DNA from: Nelumbo lutea
Lineage: Eukaryota; Streptophyta; Magnoliopsida; Proteales; Nelumbonaceae
NCBI GenBank assembly: GCA_022828595.1
Contig: JAKGHH010000003.1
Span: 18,352,934 to 18,416,933 of the forward strand
Direction: 5' to 3'
Length of the DNA: 64,000 bases
Every line of letters starts with the position of its first letter. Position 1 is the stretch's first letter. The notes beneath the pieces were generated by a model. The model did not search any database and was not told the origin of the DNA. It saw only the letters and a list, made by a program, of their open reading frames with translations. Of the stretch, positions 11,649 through 25,168 are shown piece by piece. The position numbers and the translations under genes are program-made.

Positions 11649-11999
11649 TGTTGGGTTTGTATCTTATTTTCAACTGGTGGGTTGAGTTGTAATCTAACAA
11701 TGTGCGCGGTTCCCCTTAGGTAAGTATTTGTGTTTTGCATATAAAAGGTCTCTTTCCTGGGTGTGTTATGACACGCTCTTTGGTGAAAAATAGTGTGCCT
11801 CTGAGAGAAAAGAGGGAGATCTCTTTTGGAGAAAAAGAGAGGTTGAGAGTAAAGCAATCAATGGATTGGGTCTACCTGAAAAAACCGAACCAATCATGTT
11901 GGTTCTAAATCTATGGCTGTGTCCCAATTATTAATTAGGTCGGTACAAGTTCTTACTGTTCTGAACCAATTAAGACCTCAACTAATTATAAAGTCAACA
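11649..11999 (+). mobile_element. Candidate solo LTR (351 bp)
   Basis: The segment opens TGTTGGGTTTG and closes GTCAACA, so it has TG...CA ends with TGTTG/CAACA inverted termini. A CATATAAAAGG box lies about 100 bp in, followed by a likely transcribed portion, as in a small plant LTR. The 5-bp flanks (ACACC left, ACATA right) do not match, so a target duplication is not proven. No internal retrotransposon body is present. Confidence 0.4.
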
Positions 12000-12868
12000 A
12001 CATATAGAGGTCTCCCGGTTTTCTTGTTAACTTTTGTTATATTTTATGTCTAAAAGAGGAAATTTCATAGATAGCATATAAGATCATTTTGGTTAAAAAA
12101 CACTAGTTTTATCAACATATAAACAGTGTGCTATTTTTTTGTCATTTTTATTAAGGTTATATTATCTTAAACAAAGTTCTAAATTATTATTAGGCAAAAC
12201 CTCTGGTGCAAAAATTACACCATGAAGCAAAAAATAAGTGTACCAATGATAAATTGAGACATCACAACTGACATACACCTTGTGAAACGTGAACCAATGA
12301 AAGGTTGGTTTGAGAGAGAAAAGGGAGAAGAAGTGTACAAGGGTTAAAGGTTGGTTTGGGTTGCAAACCACAAGGTACCTTGTGTTGTTTCTCATCCTTT
12401 TTTCATAGTGAAGAATGACTTTTGTTTCTCCCATAGGTGTAAGCAGCAAGGCTAAACACTGAACCTATAGGCATATGCCTCAAATACCGTTTAAAACAGC
12501 TTAAATGTTTGAAGTTAAAAACTTTTAACAGAAAATTAATTGCAAGAATCACCAATACAAGGTGGGGCATGTGGTGCTATGGACTATGGGATTGAACATG
12601 TGGAAAATCTAGTGAGTCCCTTATTCTAATGGTTGGTCTGGGTTGACCACAATATCCTTCCACATGACAAAAATAGGTTGGTTTGTGTAGGGAATATTCC
12701 TACTTGATCCAAGATGTGAACCTTTTTCTACATATATGTCCTGCATTTCAAGCAAAAGAGATGATTCATCTATGAATAGTAAGCTTCCACGGCTAAAAGA
12801 ACATTCAAAATAGAATTATCCTTAGCTCAGTTATCCACAAAAACAAGATAAGCTAAGATGAGGTTGGA
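12000..12868. other. Intergenic / possible 3' region of the translocator gene
   Basis: Non-coding and AT-rich. If the translocator uses the alternative donor near 12917, its real last coding exon and 3' UTR would fall here. I could not identify a convincing terminal exon. Confidence 0.35.
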
Positions 12869-15800
12869 CTATGCATAAATAGAAAATGAAGATGTGTGAT
12901 GTCTTACACGTTTCTTTTCTTCCATATTTGCCTTGATTAAGGAATAAATAGCAACACCAGCAATTGCTATAGCTGTGCCAATCCCTGTCTGTGTGGAGAT
13001 CTTATTTCCTGCATATGTTTTTAGAAGCCTGGTAAGATGATGAAGAAGCAAGGTATATATGCATACAACCAATAAGAGATGACCCATGCATCTAGGGTAA
13101 CTCTTCTAATTAAGTATAAAAATTATACAGACCGTATAAGAAGCAGGGAATAAAAAAAGGGGCACAGAAAATGAAAACAAGATGCTAAAGTTGACTTTCT
13201 TTCTTGCTTTCTTTCTTTCCATTTTTTTAATTGATATCATGGGGGGTGTCAACTTTTGTTTTGAATTCTTATTTCTTTTCTTGGTCATACCTATAGGCTT
13301 AGAACAGGCATATTATCATCATTGTAATTTCCATATTGCTTATACATAGGCAGATACCTTTTTTCTTAATGAAAAAACTGTCACTAGTAAAAGAAAGGAT
13401 ATAATATCATATCAAACACCTCAGGATGTAAAATCAGTGGCAGATATGGGGTGGCCCAACATATTGCTGATTACCAGAATATTATCCTCATTTTGTAACC
13501 CAGAAAGTTGTAACCAGAGGTTACCTTGTAGAGCCAGGAAAAACATGTGGAGTAAAACAGGAAAAGTCACCATACCTTCAACATCATACTTATGGAGATC
13601 TCTTTGCCACTAACATTTACTTCTTTTAATTTTAAGAGAAGACAATTTATTGTTTATAGGAAGGCGCATCCTGGCAGTAAGGCTGCAATAGGCTGAGCTG
13701 CACCTTTAGACCAACATCCAGAGGCAAAAGTTCCATTGCATGACAGTTGACCATGCCTAAGCCCAGCCTAGATCTTTTTTGTATCAGTCAGGACAAGCAG
13801 CAACATCAAAAATGTAAAACTTGTACAATCTCCCCCATTTAGCAACTACTAAACTATGGTTACAGATAGGTATTAGAAATCGGAAAACTCAGGTTTAAGG
13901 TTCAAGAATTGCTAATAGGACTCATTACAGGCCTGAAGGTTGAGTGAGACCATTAATAACAATAAAAATAGTGATTACCTTCCCTAAGAGAGACTGAACT
14001 TATCTGAAGTCTTAATACAAGAGTAATTTCATTGACATTTTCTTAGAAATGCAACCTCAGATGAGGGACAAGAGTAATTACCAAATACTACAATGGAGAA
14101 TCCTATCACAAAGACACGTTTCAACACGTTCCCAACTGCATGTGTAAGTGGTGCAACCCGTTCTAAAGTGTTAGTAGCAAGCTGCAGAATAAAGTTCCAG
14201 AGTTAGCAACTATCAAAGCTGGAATTCTACAATCCTCCTATGGCACAGAGAAAAATAGATCAGCATATAAATTATTTTTTGCAGGCATTTCTATAATGTC
14301 TATACACATAAACATATACATTTGCTACTGTTGCACCATACATTGTGGTGTTTGACACACTAAACCCACAAAGCACCACATGGGAAAATATCTACAATTT
14401 TTATCAACTTGTACTATCAAAGATTCATCAAAGGATTCATAGGAAAATGTACAACCTTCTACATTACTAGACATACAGAAAACAAAATGATTAATTTTAT
14501 AAACAAATACCAAATGATAAAATAATAAATATAAGATCATTTCCATTGATACTGGAACCATATCCAAGAAAAGGTCTTTTTGACATAGATCAAAACCACA
14601 GGAACTGAGCTCTTCAGGAGACAACCGAAACAACAATTCTAAGATTTTATATGGTACTCCTAATTTTCTAAACCATGAAGGAGAGTTCTGGATTACCTGA
14701 TTGTAAAGATGGTAAAACATCCCAATCCAGAAAAGATCTGACAGGAACTTAGAGATGCCAACTTTAACAATCGCATCACTAAATCCATGTTGCATCAACT
14801 GGGGTCCCTCAATCTGAAAGCACATCCAAAAGGCATCCTTTATATATGTGCAGAAAAGTGAATTAGAGAAAAGAAATGAAAATAAAATGCTAAGCTTTCA
14901 AGTGGTCACTGTAATTATATACTCACGAGGATTGCTGGTGGGATACAAAAGAAGAGGGCAATTATTGATGTATATGCATATACATTTGTGCTGTCCATTC
15001 CTGTCTGTCAATTAAAAAAAAAAAAAGGATATAGGGAATCTATGTAGAAAAGTGCATCGTCCAGCTTAACTTCCAATCAACACCAGATCTTTGTTTGACT
15101 AGACAAAATTGTCTCCATGAGAAATTAGAACTTATATGCCCAAAAAATTGAAATTATATGCGTGCAATCAACCATGTGTATGTGTAAGGCACACAAACAG
15201 GGGTATATTTATTTGTGAAAAGAACACATGCAAGTTTCCTAAAGGACCAAAACAGCATCTAGAAGTGCTATTTAACCTGAAATAGTACTGGCATGTCACA
15301 TTAAGTAAGAGTAAATTACTAAGGATTGAGGGAACATTTGTTCTGGGCTTCTTTTTGAGTTTAAGATGTAAGGGGTTGGCTTGATGGGAGCTGAAAGATA
15401 TACCTACTTGTTTATCTTTTAACTTAATAAAAAGGTATTTTCAGTTACTGATAAAAAAAGGATCAAGAGCAAATATATGGCCTATGTTGTTCAATTTTAC
15501 AAAACAAATAAGACATCTAATTCACATAATAACACAATTTGAAAACATTCATACATGAATTCCATGCTTCAGGGAAAGTTTAATTTTCTTCCAGCCCAGG
15601 TAAATAGTGAATGCTTTTATCGATGATTGTTACTTTAAAATTGATTAAAAAAATGTTGGTTACTTTAGGGTCAATGAATAGATTGACAGATGATGAAATG
15701 CAGTATTTCTAAAATCTTTTAGTTAGGTCCATTAAGGGATCAAATTTTGATGTCAAAATTTAGGTAAGAAAGAAAAACTAAGATTCCTTTCATTAGTTTT

Positions 15801-18800
15801 GCCTAAACTTAGTAGTAAACTAGTATTAGGACTACTAAAACAAAATGCATTAAGTCAGAAATCGTTAGAACTTAAAGCTAGGCCCATCTCGTGGACTAAA
15901 GAATGACAATAAAAAGGTAGGATTAAAACAGAATACTTCCTTTCTTGAATTAACTGTTACTAGTTGTATCAGAAATTTCATAAATTTTTTGATCAGCTAC
16001 CATGAAAAAAGATATAGTGTATTAAAAATATTGTTGATTTATGAGGCATCAGTAATATCTTTCTTTTAAGTTACTGGTTTTATTAAAAGCTGGATTTCCT
16101 CTGGTTCTAGCATCCACTCTTATTCTGAGAGTATAGCCCATCATTCCAAAAGATAGCACATGGGAGGCCCAATGGCCCAGGAGGCTTCCATAGGAAACTT
16201 AAGGTACACAACCCAGAGAATAAAGTCAACGGATTTATATCTCAGGGTCTTATGCACCAGGGTAACCAGGAATTTACATGGGTAAATGGGTACATATTTT
16301 GTTCCTAATAGTCCACAGAACTTTTTGTCCGATAGTTCAATAGTGCATGAAGAAGCAAAAACTTTAAAGTAACAAATAAAGAAGATATTGTTCCAAAATT
16401 GTACCATTGCTTTCTTTGAATAGATACTTCTGTAGGTGAATGCAATGTTGGAAATCATTGCACTAATGAAACCAGTCCAGTTGAAAGAAAGTTCAGTCAA
16501 CGATGCCAGAGATACACCTAAAACACAAATCCAATGATCATGTCAGCAAATAAGATATATGTTACCATGCAGGTACTTCATACTTGAACTTATTACCAGC
16601 AAGCATCAAGCACAGACCTAAAATTTCCAAAACAAATATTCAAATATTTCAGGCGTGGGGGCGAGAGCAGGGGACCATATAAATGTTCAACTTATGTAGA
16701 GAGAAGGAACAATGTGGAGTTGCCAAAAAGTTACCAATAACAACAGGGGCCAATGATAGCCATAAGGCTAATGGAATCCGGTGACCTAAAATGAACTGTG
16801 AAGCAGCAGCATTGAAAAAGGGCTCCAGCGCTGCATAACAAAATGAAGAAAGGTGTCAGTAAGGGCCTAAAAAGAATACTATGTAGGGAGCAACATGAAA
16901 TTGTCAAGTTACCATCCCACACTTGCCATATTTCTATTTTTTTACCATTTAATTATCATCCATAAGAAAAAACAGATGGACAGGAAGCATTGGTTATAAT
17001 AAGTAATGACAAAGTGTAACTGTGACTGTTTACAGGCTGAATGACATAATATGAAACAGAGAGTTGTAATTCAAGAAACAGCTCCAGTCAATTCATCAAG
17101 GAAATTGGAGAGTAAGTTCCCACTATTAGTAGCACCTAGCAAGAGTACTGCTTTCAAACCTATGACAAGTGAATCCTAAATGGAACTTTGAAGAAGATAG
17201 ATTCATGATAACAACACAATTACTACTGAAGCTTGTCAAATTATGAAGCAATAGAAAAAAGTAGGAACATTTATTAACAAAATGATAGATAAGCTGGTCT
17301 TGAGGACCACCACTTGGAATCGGTCCCTAGACTCCCCACCATCTATGCCACTTCACTACCCAAAACATGCTTTGAGGTTCATGTACTGCAGATTTCATTC
17401 CCAATGCATAACTTGATTCATCTGGACATTAAGGGCCAGCTTTAGAGCATGGTCATTCAGACAAGAGTAGCATTTCCCACCCCTAGGAGGGGGGATCCCC
17501 AAAGTTCTGGTTCCCTCAATCAATTTGTTTGAGAATATAACATGATGCCAACTGCTAAGCAAAGAACAATTTAAAATAAGTAGATTAGACTTTAGTTCTA
17601 GGTCATTAGATGGTAAGAATCATATAAAATACAATCCATGATAAAGTAGGCCCACCTCTAGAACATCCAAGTGGAAAAAGTATAATTGTAAATGACAAGT
17701 ACTTCCATCTATTATGTGCAAATTGAATCATGGACTCCCTGACAACAACTAAATAGCATATGAATGAAAAATGTTTGCTTAATTGAGGGAGATTTACTGT
17801 CTTCAGCCCCATATACCTTTGATTGTGTGTGTAAAAGAAACAGCAACAGCTGCAAATGAGACATTTGACATTACATGTCCAAGGGCATGGCAGAAAGCAA
17901 CCGGCGTGAGGAGTGCTAAGAGATCCTTATCAATTGGCTGCTTGCACAGGAACAGCAATAACCCATTTATTTAAACCATATCTTAAGGAAATGTAACTGC
18001 AATTCCTGGGTGTAAACACTTACAGCACGTTTTGGCAGGCCAATAGCCCAGCTTACAAGACAGTATCCTACTCCAACTAGTAGATGCACAACAGAAACAA
18101 AGCTGCAGGAGGAGAAAGAATAAGGAGAAAATCGTTACTTAACTTTTTCTTTTGGCTTTATGGGGCTACACAGCTGGGTGTAGCCCATCCCCTCCCCTAT
18201 ACCTATACCCCTCAACCCCGGTGGCAGTCTCTACTACAACCAGTAAGAGAACCCACCAACTAAGCCACATCAGTTGGTTATAGAACATGCTTCTGGAACA
18301 ATAGATATATAAATTAAAAGCTTCTTATAAGAAGGATGCAAGAGCAACAATATTAACCCTGCAAAAGGACATGAACTTCATGTGGTTTAGACAACTCACT
18401 ATGGATATGGAAAATAGTTATAGACCTTCTTGTTGAGAATATTGAAGATGACATTCAAGAAATACCTGAAACAGAAGAAAAAAATGGATGACAATCAAAT
18501 ATTTTACATGCAATGTTGTATCACCTAAAACAAAACCCAAAGAAATGATACATTAAAAATGGTTAAGAATAAATGATTAGGATTCTTAGGATGTTGATGA
18601 AAACCATAACATGCTTTTATTTTTTGTGGATTCAAAGGTTTATATTGAAATGGGAAATGCTTCTTATAAAATGCATTCAGAGTTCTATTTTCAAATAGGA
18701 AATATTTTGTGTTATACAAAGACCCCCAAAGAATCAGGGCCAGGAATGGAGAATTGCCCTTTTTTTAAAATGTTTCTTACGTTGATCAATGAGAAGTACT

Positions 18801-20826
18801 ATACCCTGTCTTGTGTTGGTCAGCAGCCACTAATTAGACATACGTTGACCAGTACGATTTTCATCTACACCTGATGACTTGAAGTCAATTCATAACAGTG
18901 GAAATTTAAATGACCTTCACCCAAAATAGAGAAAAAATAAAATTGTGGATAAATATAACCAGATGGATTTTTAAATAAGTATATCGAAAAAATACATTTT
19001 TACAGCTGCAAAAAAAAAAAGAAGAGAATGAATGATATGCATGTAAAATTACTAAGTAGGTGATTACTCAGTGATCTGCTGAGAGATGAATTCACTAACT
19101 TTATATAGACAAGTGCATGTCATTCATGTTTTGATTTTATGGTGAACAAGAGACTAAGAAGTATTGATTTTAACAGAACCGTGCATACAATGAATTCAAT
19201 AAGAATGATCTCTTCTCAAGACTGTTGTGGCTTTGCATCACATTCACATCTGATGACTGTTGAGACTGCTGATCTTCTACAATGTATACGTAGTTGGACA
19301 GAGGTATGACTCGTTGTAAATGGCTAAAATATGTTTCTAAGATCCCATTGAATTTTAGGCATGTAAAACACAAACAAACAGACAGACATGCTCCATACAC
19401 AACCAAGGGCTTCAAACATGCTTGTTTGTAATTAGGTGCTTACACATATTGTTTGCATGGTAATATAGGGACTTGCAAGTACTGAGAATATGACATCTGT
19501 AAGTACATGAAGATCCCCATTGCCACGATCATGATTAAAGAATCGAAGCAAAACCACACACACTTGTAGCAACATAGAGAACTACCCCCGAGCATGCGAT
19601 GATCTCAAAGAGCTGTCCCAAGCTTGCGATGAGCTTCAAGAGCCACCTTGAACCTGCGATGAGAACACAATGTCACCTAATACTCGCAACGGCTACACGA
19701 AGCATCCCGAAGACGATAAGACGAACAGCTGGACATAGCAGCCAAACATGGCCCCGCCCATGACATGTGACCTCAAGAGGTCAGAAGATCTCGTTAGACA
19801 AGTGGCGAAACCCTAATACCTTGATAACTGACATAAAGACAAGGATTCCCTTTCCTAATAGGAGCGGAACCCTTTTTGGATCCTTCTCGTTAAAGTCTTG
19901 GGATCCCCCTTATAAAAGGGAGAAAAAGGAACAACGAACACATTCTTTTACCGCTCTTACTGTCCGGCTTTGTTGAAACTCCCAATAGGCGAAAGCATAC
20001 CCATCATCTCCCCTTGAGGCCCTAATCCTAATGCTTCTTCGTCCTTCGAGGAGACCACCCTAACTCGCCTCACCATTGCACTTACAACATCAATGATCAA
20101 CTATAGATTTCTGGCTTCCAAGGTTTGCTTGTTTGCATGGTTTCAAATCCTTATCATTGAAGATGACTTGCTAAATTTTCAAGTAATAGGCATCATAAAA
20201 TAGATGACTTAATATCCCATAAATAAGAACATCGGTAGTTGCATACATAGAGTCATGAACACATAAACACATACATGATTACTTACCACATGAAAAAAAA
20301 GAAGCCAGTAACAAGTGCTGAATACTTCTCACAAAAACCCTTGGAAGGCTTGTTAAGCCTGCAATTAACCAGAAAATTGGAAAATTTACACAATAAACTT
20401 TTAAAAGAACAATAATAGATGTTAAAGAAAAGCAAATGCAAATTAAAAACTAATAAACATGGAAAGAGAAATCCTGTGAGGAAGAAAAAGAATATCGAAT
20501 TCCGACCCGCTTGAAGTTTCAACTTCACGACCGTCAGCATCAGCAGCTGCAGCGGTAGAGACGACCGGGAATGTTACAGGACGATGTCTTCTCAACAATG
20601 GATTTGAACCAGAAAACCTCAGAAACTTGCCAGAGAACTCAGTTGGAGCAGAAGAGTTGCTTTTATTCTCTGGCAGCGATAAGAATGCGAGACGTGAGGC
20701 TTGGGGAACAACGGAGCGGTTCTTGAGAACAATAGAATTAGGAGGATGCCTATTCGAAGACAAATACAGAGACGAAATTCGAGAACGAGGAGCCGAAAGA
20801 TGAACCAGGTTTCCAACGGAAGCCAT
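12869..20826 (-). CDS. TPT: Chloroplast triose-phosphate/phosphate translocator
   Basis: It exchanges triose phosphate or 3-phosphoglycerate for phosphate across the inner chloroplast envelope, exporting fixed carbon. Eleven exons read in frame: 20826-20507, 20358-20287, 18465-18400, 18102-18024, 17937-17817, 16830-16735, 16517-16405, 15004-14927, 14813-14697, 14181-14082 and 13008-12869 (433 aa). Residues 1 to about 90 form a Ser/Arg-rich transit peptide. The membrane core follows with family motifs [63 protein letters not shown] and [11 protein letters not shown]. Phosphate-binding residues of the family are kept: Lys219 in HTIK and Lys375-Arg376 in [15 protein letters not shown] with KKAM favours TPT over the PEP or glucose-6-phosphate paralogues. 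The tail after EEKKR is unusual and may be intron read-through. Intron 2 holds a solo LTR. Confidence 0.95.
15331..15457 (+). mobile_element. Short 5'-truncated LINE tail in translocator intron 8
   Basis: It shares TTCTGGGCT near its start, TAATAAAA near its end and a GATAAAAAAA tail with the larger LINE insertion at 30286-30842. Flanks AAGGATTGAG (15321-15330) and AAGGATCAAG (15458-15467) match at 8 of 10 positions, a plausible aged target duplication. The insertion is about 127 bp and antisense to the host gene. Confidence 0.5.
19498..20086 (+). mobile_element. Solo LTR with 5-bp target duplication
   Basis: A 589-bp segment begins TGTAAGTACATG and ends GCACTTACA, giving TGTAAG/CTTACA inverted ends. 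The identical pentamer ACATC flanks it (19493-19497 and 20087-20091), as expected for LTR-retrotransposon integration. A TTATAAAAGGG box near 19911 followed by C-rich sequence fits a promoter and transcribed region on the plus strand. No internal retrotransposon sequence remains, so recombination between two LTRs probably removed it. It sits in intron 2 of the translocator gene, in antisense orientation. Confidence 0.85.
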
Positions 20827-21828
20827 TAATAAACGAAAATATACAAAAACTTAACTATAAGGTAGAGACACAAAAGACTATTTAATCCTCTCACAAGGTC
20901 TGAATTTCAATTCGTAGACATCAGAGTTCGTTATCTATCGTTCTCTGGACCATTGAATTAAGAACGAAGAGAAGCAAACGAGTAAATTTATACACAAATA
21001 AAACAATGACATAGAGGAATCAAACTCCTGGACTACTTCTATTTCGGTCTTCGGAAGGTAAACCCTAGAATTTTAGGAGCACAGATTCCTAAGATTATGA
21101 TTTTTCAGACGTGTTTTTCTATAAACGCAGGAGGAGCAAAAGCTGTTTCAACTAAGTAACAGAGTTTCAACAAGAAGTTGAAAGAAAAAAATTGAATTTC
21201 AGGAAACTTAAACACGTATCACAACAGGGAAAAGGAGTTATGAAGAGCTGAACTCCATGGAACAGTGACAGAATCACGAAATCAGAACCTAATAAGAAAT
21301 CGAGACACGAATATGCAGCAGCTCAATAATGGGGTTCGCGGGAGAATTGAAAGTAGAGTAGGTGAGATGCTTTATTTGAATTCCCTCTAAAATGTCCTTT
21401 TTAAGTTTTTTTTCTTTTTTAATTTGACAGGTGAAATAAAGTAAAACAGAACTTTGCTTCTATGTTAGTCCACGTGGAGAAACTATTCCATGGATCTCGG
21501 CTTTTCGACGCCGTTCGAACATCAGACAATTATTAAGTTTGTCAAGGCCATCTAATCTGAATTGTACGGTGGCCATGAAATCGACATTTGATATTTGAAT
21601 TATTCAGTGCTCGGTGATTGGTTGATTTACAGTAAATACATCAAGATTCGTTGCATCACTGAGCACGTGGTGCTCAAATAGGCAATTTCTAAATTGATGT
21701 TGAGGCCCTGCTTGTTTGTAGTGCAAATGTATCGGGGCAAATGAGAAATTGCAATTTTTGGTTAATTTTTATTTTGGGTTTTATTTATTTATATACACAA
21801 ACAAACAAAATAAGGTAAGAGTGCATTT
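20827..21828 (-). promoter_or_regulatory. Upstream region of the translocator gene
   Basis: The 5' leader and promoter of the translocator must lie here, since the start codon is at 20826. Dense A/T tracts prevent calling a TATA box. No open frame of note is present. Confidence 0.4.
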
Positions 21829-22073
21829 GATTTGCAGAATTTAGGGATCTATAATCAGAATTAGAAAGGTCAACTCTTTGTTTGAATCGAGAATCTCATG
21901 TTCGTTTTTGTCAAAATTATATTCTCCCATCGTCCCGTTTGAGGGAATGATCATTTTCCCTCTTCCCTGTAAATGAAATCTATTCCAACCAATTCTTATT
22001 TTGATTTAAATTTTTAAACCAAATAGATAAATTGAATAAACTATTTCGAATCACTATAAACCAAATGGACCCT
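21829..22073. mobile_element. GGGTCCATTTGG-family MITE
   Basis: The left end GTGCATTTGATTTGCAG and the right end, read on the other strand, AGGGTCCATTTGGTTTATAG are imperfect inverted repeats about 245 bp apart. The interior has the family's GGAATGATCATTTTCCC and ATTCCAACCAATTCT words. Related copies lie at 55855-56092 and 57579-57852. Confidence 0.6.
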
Positions 22074-22475
22074 ATGACATAGGGACATAAAACAGCTTAT
22101 TGGATAAGGCTGGAATTAAATCCGGACTAAATTTAAATAGGGTTTATTTTGAATTGGATTCAATAGAAGATTATGAGATAGGGTTTACATTGTAGTTGAA
22201 CGAAATGAGATTTATCTGTATGTGTGCATAATTAGATCAAATAACATCCATGTTCAAATCAATTAATAATATATCACATTTTCAAACCTTATCCTATAAT
22301 GGCTAAACAAATATCTAAATCCAACTTAAATGAATCAAATTAAATCCAATCCGTTTGCAGGTGGTGCATCAATACCATTATTGGATGGGTCTCACCCACC
22401 TAAGAAAGTGTTCAATAGAACTTCTGAGTTCTGACCACCCACCAAATATTTGCTTCAAAATCCAAAGATTAGATG

Positions 22476-22934
22476 TAGGGGGTTCACTTAATCGAACCGT
22501 GGGGCTTTTTTGGACTAAATTGGTACTATCGGTTTTTGGAAAATCAGTGACCAAAATCAGTCAGTTAACTGGTTAACCGGATTAGTTAACCATCGGTTTG
22601 GTTTATTGGTTTTTTGATTTTTCAATTTTTATAATATATATATCAAATATTATATTTTAATTACTAAATAATATATCATATATTATAAATATATACATTT
22701 ATATATATAATGCATATAAAAATTACATATATAATATATAATATACATAAATATATATATATAGAATATACGTATACCAGTCGGTTTGGTTAATTGCTAG
22801 TTTTCTATATTGATTAACCGAAACCAAATTGATACCTTCGATTTTTTTAAAACATTGAACCAATTGGTTCAATTAACCAATTTTTTAATTTAGTTTTGGT
22901 CGATTCAGTTTTTTGGTTTTTTTTTTCACCCCTA
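22476..22934. repeat. TAGGGG-ended element, CGGTTTGGTT subfamily
   Basis: It starts TAGGGGGTTCAC and ends TTTCACCCCTA. Arms rich in CGGTTTGGTTTA and its complement surround an AT-rich core (about 22630-22765) of ATATAT words. It looks like a non-coding foldback element. The same word pattern recurs at 54352-54715. Confidence 0.6.
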
Positions 22935-24021
22935 TTTTTTTTTTATTCCTTGCCTTTTCAGCATCATAGATTTTCCCTTATATGAAAAGAGAGTTTCGCA
23001 ACTTTCATTCCCTCCTCCCAATTTATCTCGAATTTGGATATTGTCCTCACAATCCCTTTGTAGCTGTGCATCGAGAACATCTTTATATGTTTTTATTCAC
23101 GAAAGATATTCTCAATGCACGGTTGCGAGGGGCTGTGGGAACTGGTTTTTGTGAGGATGTAACCTGAATTCACTTATCTCTTTCTAGTGTCCCCCTTTCC
23201 TCTTGTTCTCCACTCCACCTATGCAAGTTTTATGTCAAAATTAGTACATAATTAGCATGATGTAATTACACCTGTTTGGTTCTTCAAAGCCCATGCTGCA
23301 ATTTTTTTTCCTAATTAAGGGTAAGAACGAAGTCACCTTCCCAAGTGCATATCATAAAAAAGAACACTTACTCCAACGTCAGGAGAAGAAATAAACGCCA
23401 AAAAGGAAAATATCAATATCAAAGAGAACAGACTTTAGTTAAATTGTGAATTTCTATTGACCTTATTGGACTCAGAGCATTCTGATATTCAAAATTGAAG
23501 TGTAAATATTTACTTAATTTTATTGTGTTAGGTTCGATATGCCAAAAAAAAATCCAAAACTAATAATAGATCAGAAGTAATAAGAAAATAAAGGAGAAGA
23601 TTGTTTTTCTTTCCTTTTGATGGATTGATACATCATACATGGACATAAAGATTATATATATGTAAGTGATGTGTGACTCCTCTGATGACATTTGATCATT
23701 GTTTAGGTCTGTGAGAATGAATGGACAGCTTTGTATGATGCTATGAACTTATGACAGCCTTATTTATATTATATACATGGTGTAGTTGACATAAACAAAC
23801 CATTTTCTATGCTCTTCTTGCATCATCCATCACGCATGCCGCATTCCTTTAAGTCTATATATAATAAAGGGCATGTTGGCATGTGCAATGATGCAGGCTA
23901 GAGAATTGAACTGGACCTGAGACATGAGGGAGGCACATGGTGGAGTGAGTTACTCTGAAGAGGAAGACGTGGGGAGAGTAGTCTCAATTCTTCTTCATCT
24001 TCTTATTTTTCTTTTGGTTAG
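22935..24021. other. Intergenic with one short hairpin element
   Basis: About 23064-23122 has arms GTGCATCGAGAACATCTTT and AAAGATATTCTCAATGCAC, a diverged member of the TGCATTGGGAACATCT hairpin family. The rest is AT-rich without a recognisable gene. Confidence 0.5.
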
Positions 24022-24319
24022 GGTTCGACTATGATACCGGAAAACTTATACAGCCAATCAACCGGGTGTTATAAAATAGATGACAATTCATCAAAATTCA
24101 TGGAGTGCTTTAATTGGTCAAATCTCTTATGGTATCATGTCTTTCCGATTCTTGAGAAAATCTATTATGTTGAAAAAACATTATATCGAAAAAGCTTTGA
24201 CCAATCATAATCCCGTAAATTTTGGTGAAAACCCACCTAATTGATTCCTACTTTTATGATACCAGTTGATTGTTGTATGTTTTTCCGGAATCATGCCTTT
24301 CTGGCACCATAATCGAACC
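24022..24319. mobile_element. MITE with GGTTCGACTATGATACCGG ends
   Basis: The left end GGTTCGACTATGATACCGG is matched in inverse by the right end TCTGGCACCATAATCGAACC, about 298 bp apart. The interior is non-coding, with words such as CAGCCAATCAACCGGGTGTT. A shorter relative lies at about 56706-56862. No target duplication was established. Confidence 0.65.
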
Positions 24320-25168
24320 TTTTCCCTTTAGGTTATTTGGCAGGGGTGCAAATTTGGATGGACTGGTATTAGAATTTTGTCAAAACTTGAATGGACTTTC
24401 CATATGAGGCTCACCTTGCAAAGCCGGAAGCCTCTGCATAAAAGCCCCCTCCAACGGGCGCCTGGACTGACTGACCTCGAACTCGAATCGCAGGGCCAGG
24501 GGCAAGCATTGCGCTGGGCTGACCCAAGGCTTGATTTAGCCCAGCCCAAAAGAAGCAAAACCTTGAAAGGTTTTACTTCCAGGCCCATGTAAAAGGCTTA
24601 TTAAGCTTGAAAGGTGCATATATATATATGGCTTTAATGGTTGAAACTTGGAAGTGTGGCAAAAACACGTAGCCGCTGATCTTTTTGTTATTCTACGTGG
24701 ACAAATCTGTGTGACCAACCCAAACTGTCCAGCACAAAGTTTTTGCAGAGCTTTCTCACTTACTCTTCTCTTTTTCATGTACAATACAAAGGGTTGCCTT
24801 CTGAACATAGAGACATTTTAGCACTAACTCAATGTGTCGAAACTTCAAGTCTCGAGACTTTTTAGCACTAACTCAATGTGTCGAAGCCGGAGGGAAGTCT
24901 GATATCCTATTCCACCTTGATCCCTGCCTATTTCGAATCAAATACGTGTCAATTGGCTTTGAGTCCTGTACCGCATCTTCAGAAACAGGAATTTAGCCTG
25001 AATCAGTTCAGTCGTTTAAGTGTGATTCCAGCATGTTCAAAACTGAAACGGCTCGCCTTCAAAAAATAAAAATAAATAAATAAATAACTGAAACGGTTCG
25101 TTAAAAGGAAACAAATCTATGCCCAGGTTATTTCAACCTCGGATTTTCGATCAGACAGGCCCACTTGT
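24320..25168. other. Intergenic with a short direct repeat
   Basis: TTTTAGCACTAACTCAATGT occurs twice, starting near 24815 and 24860. A locally GC-rich patch lies at 24420-24545. No coding region is recognised. Confidence 0.4.
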
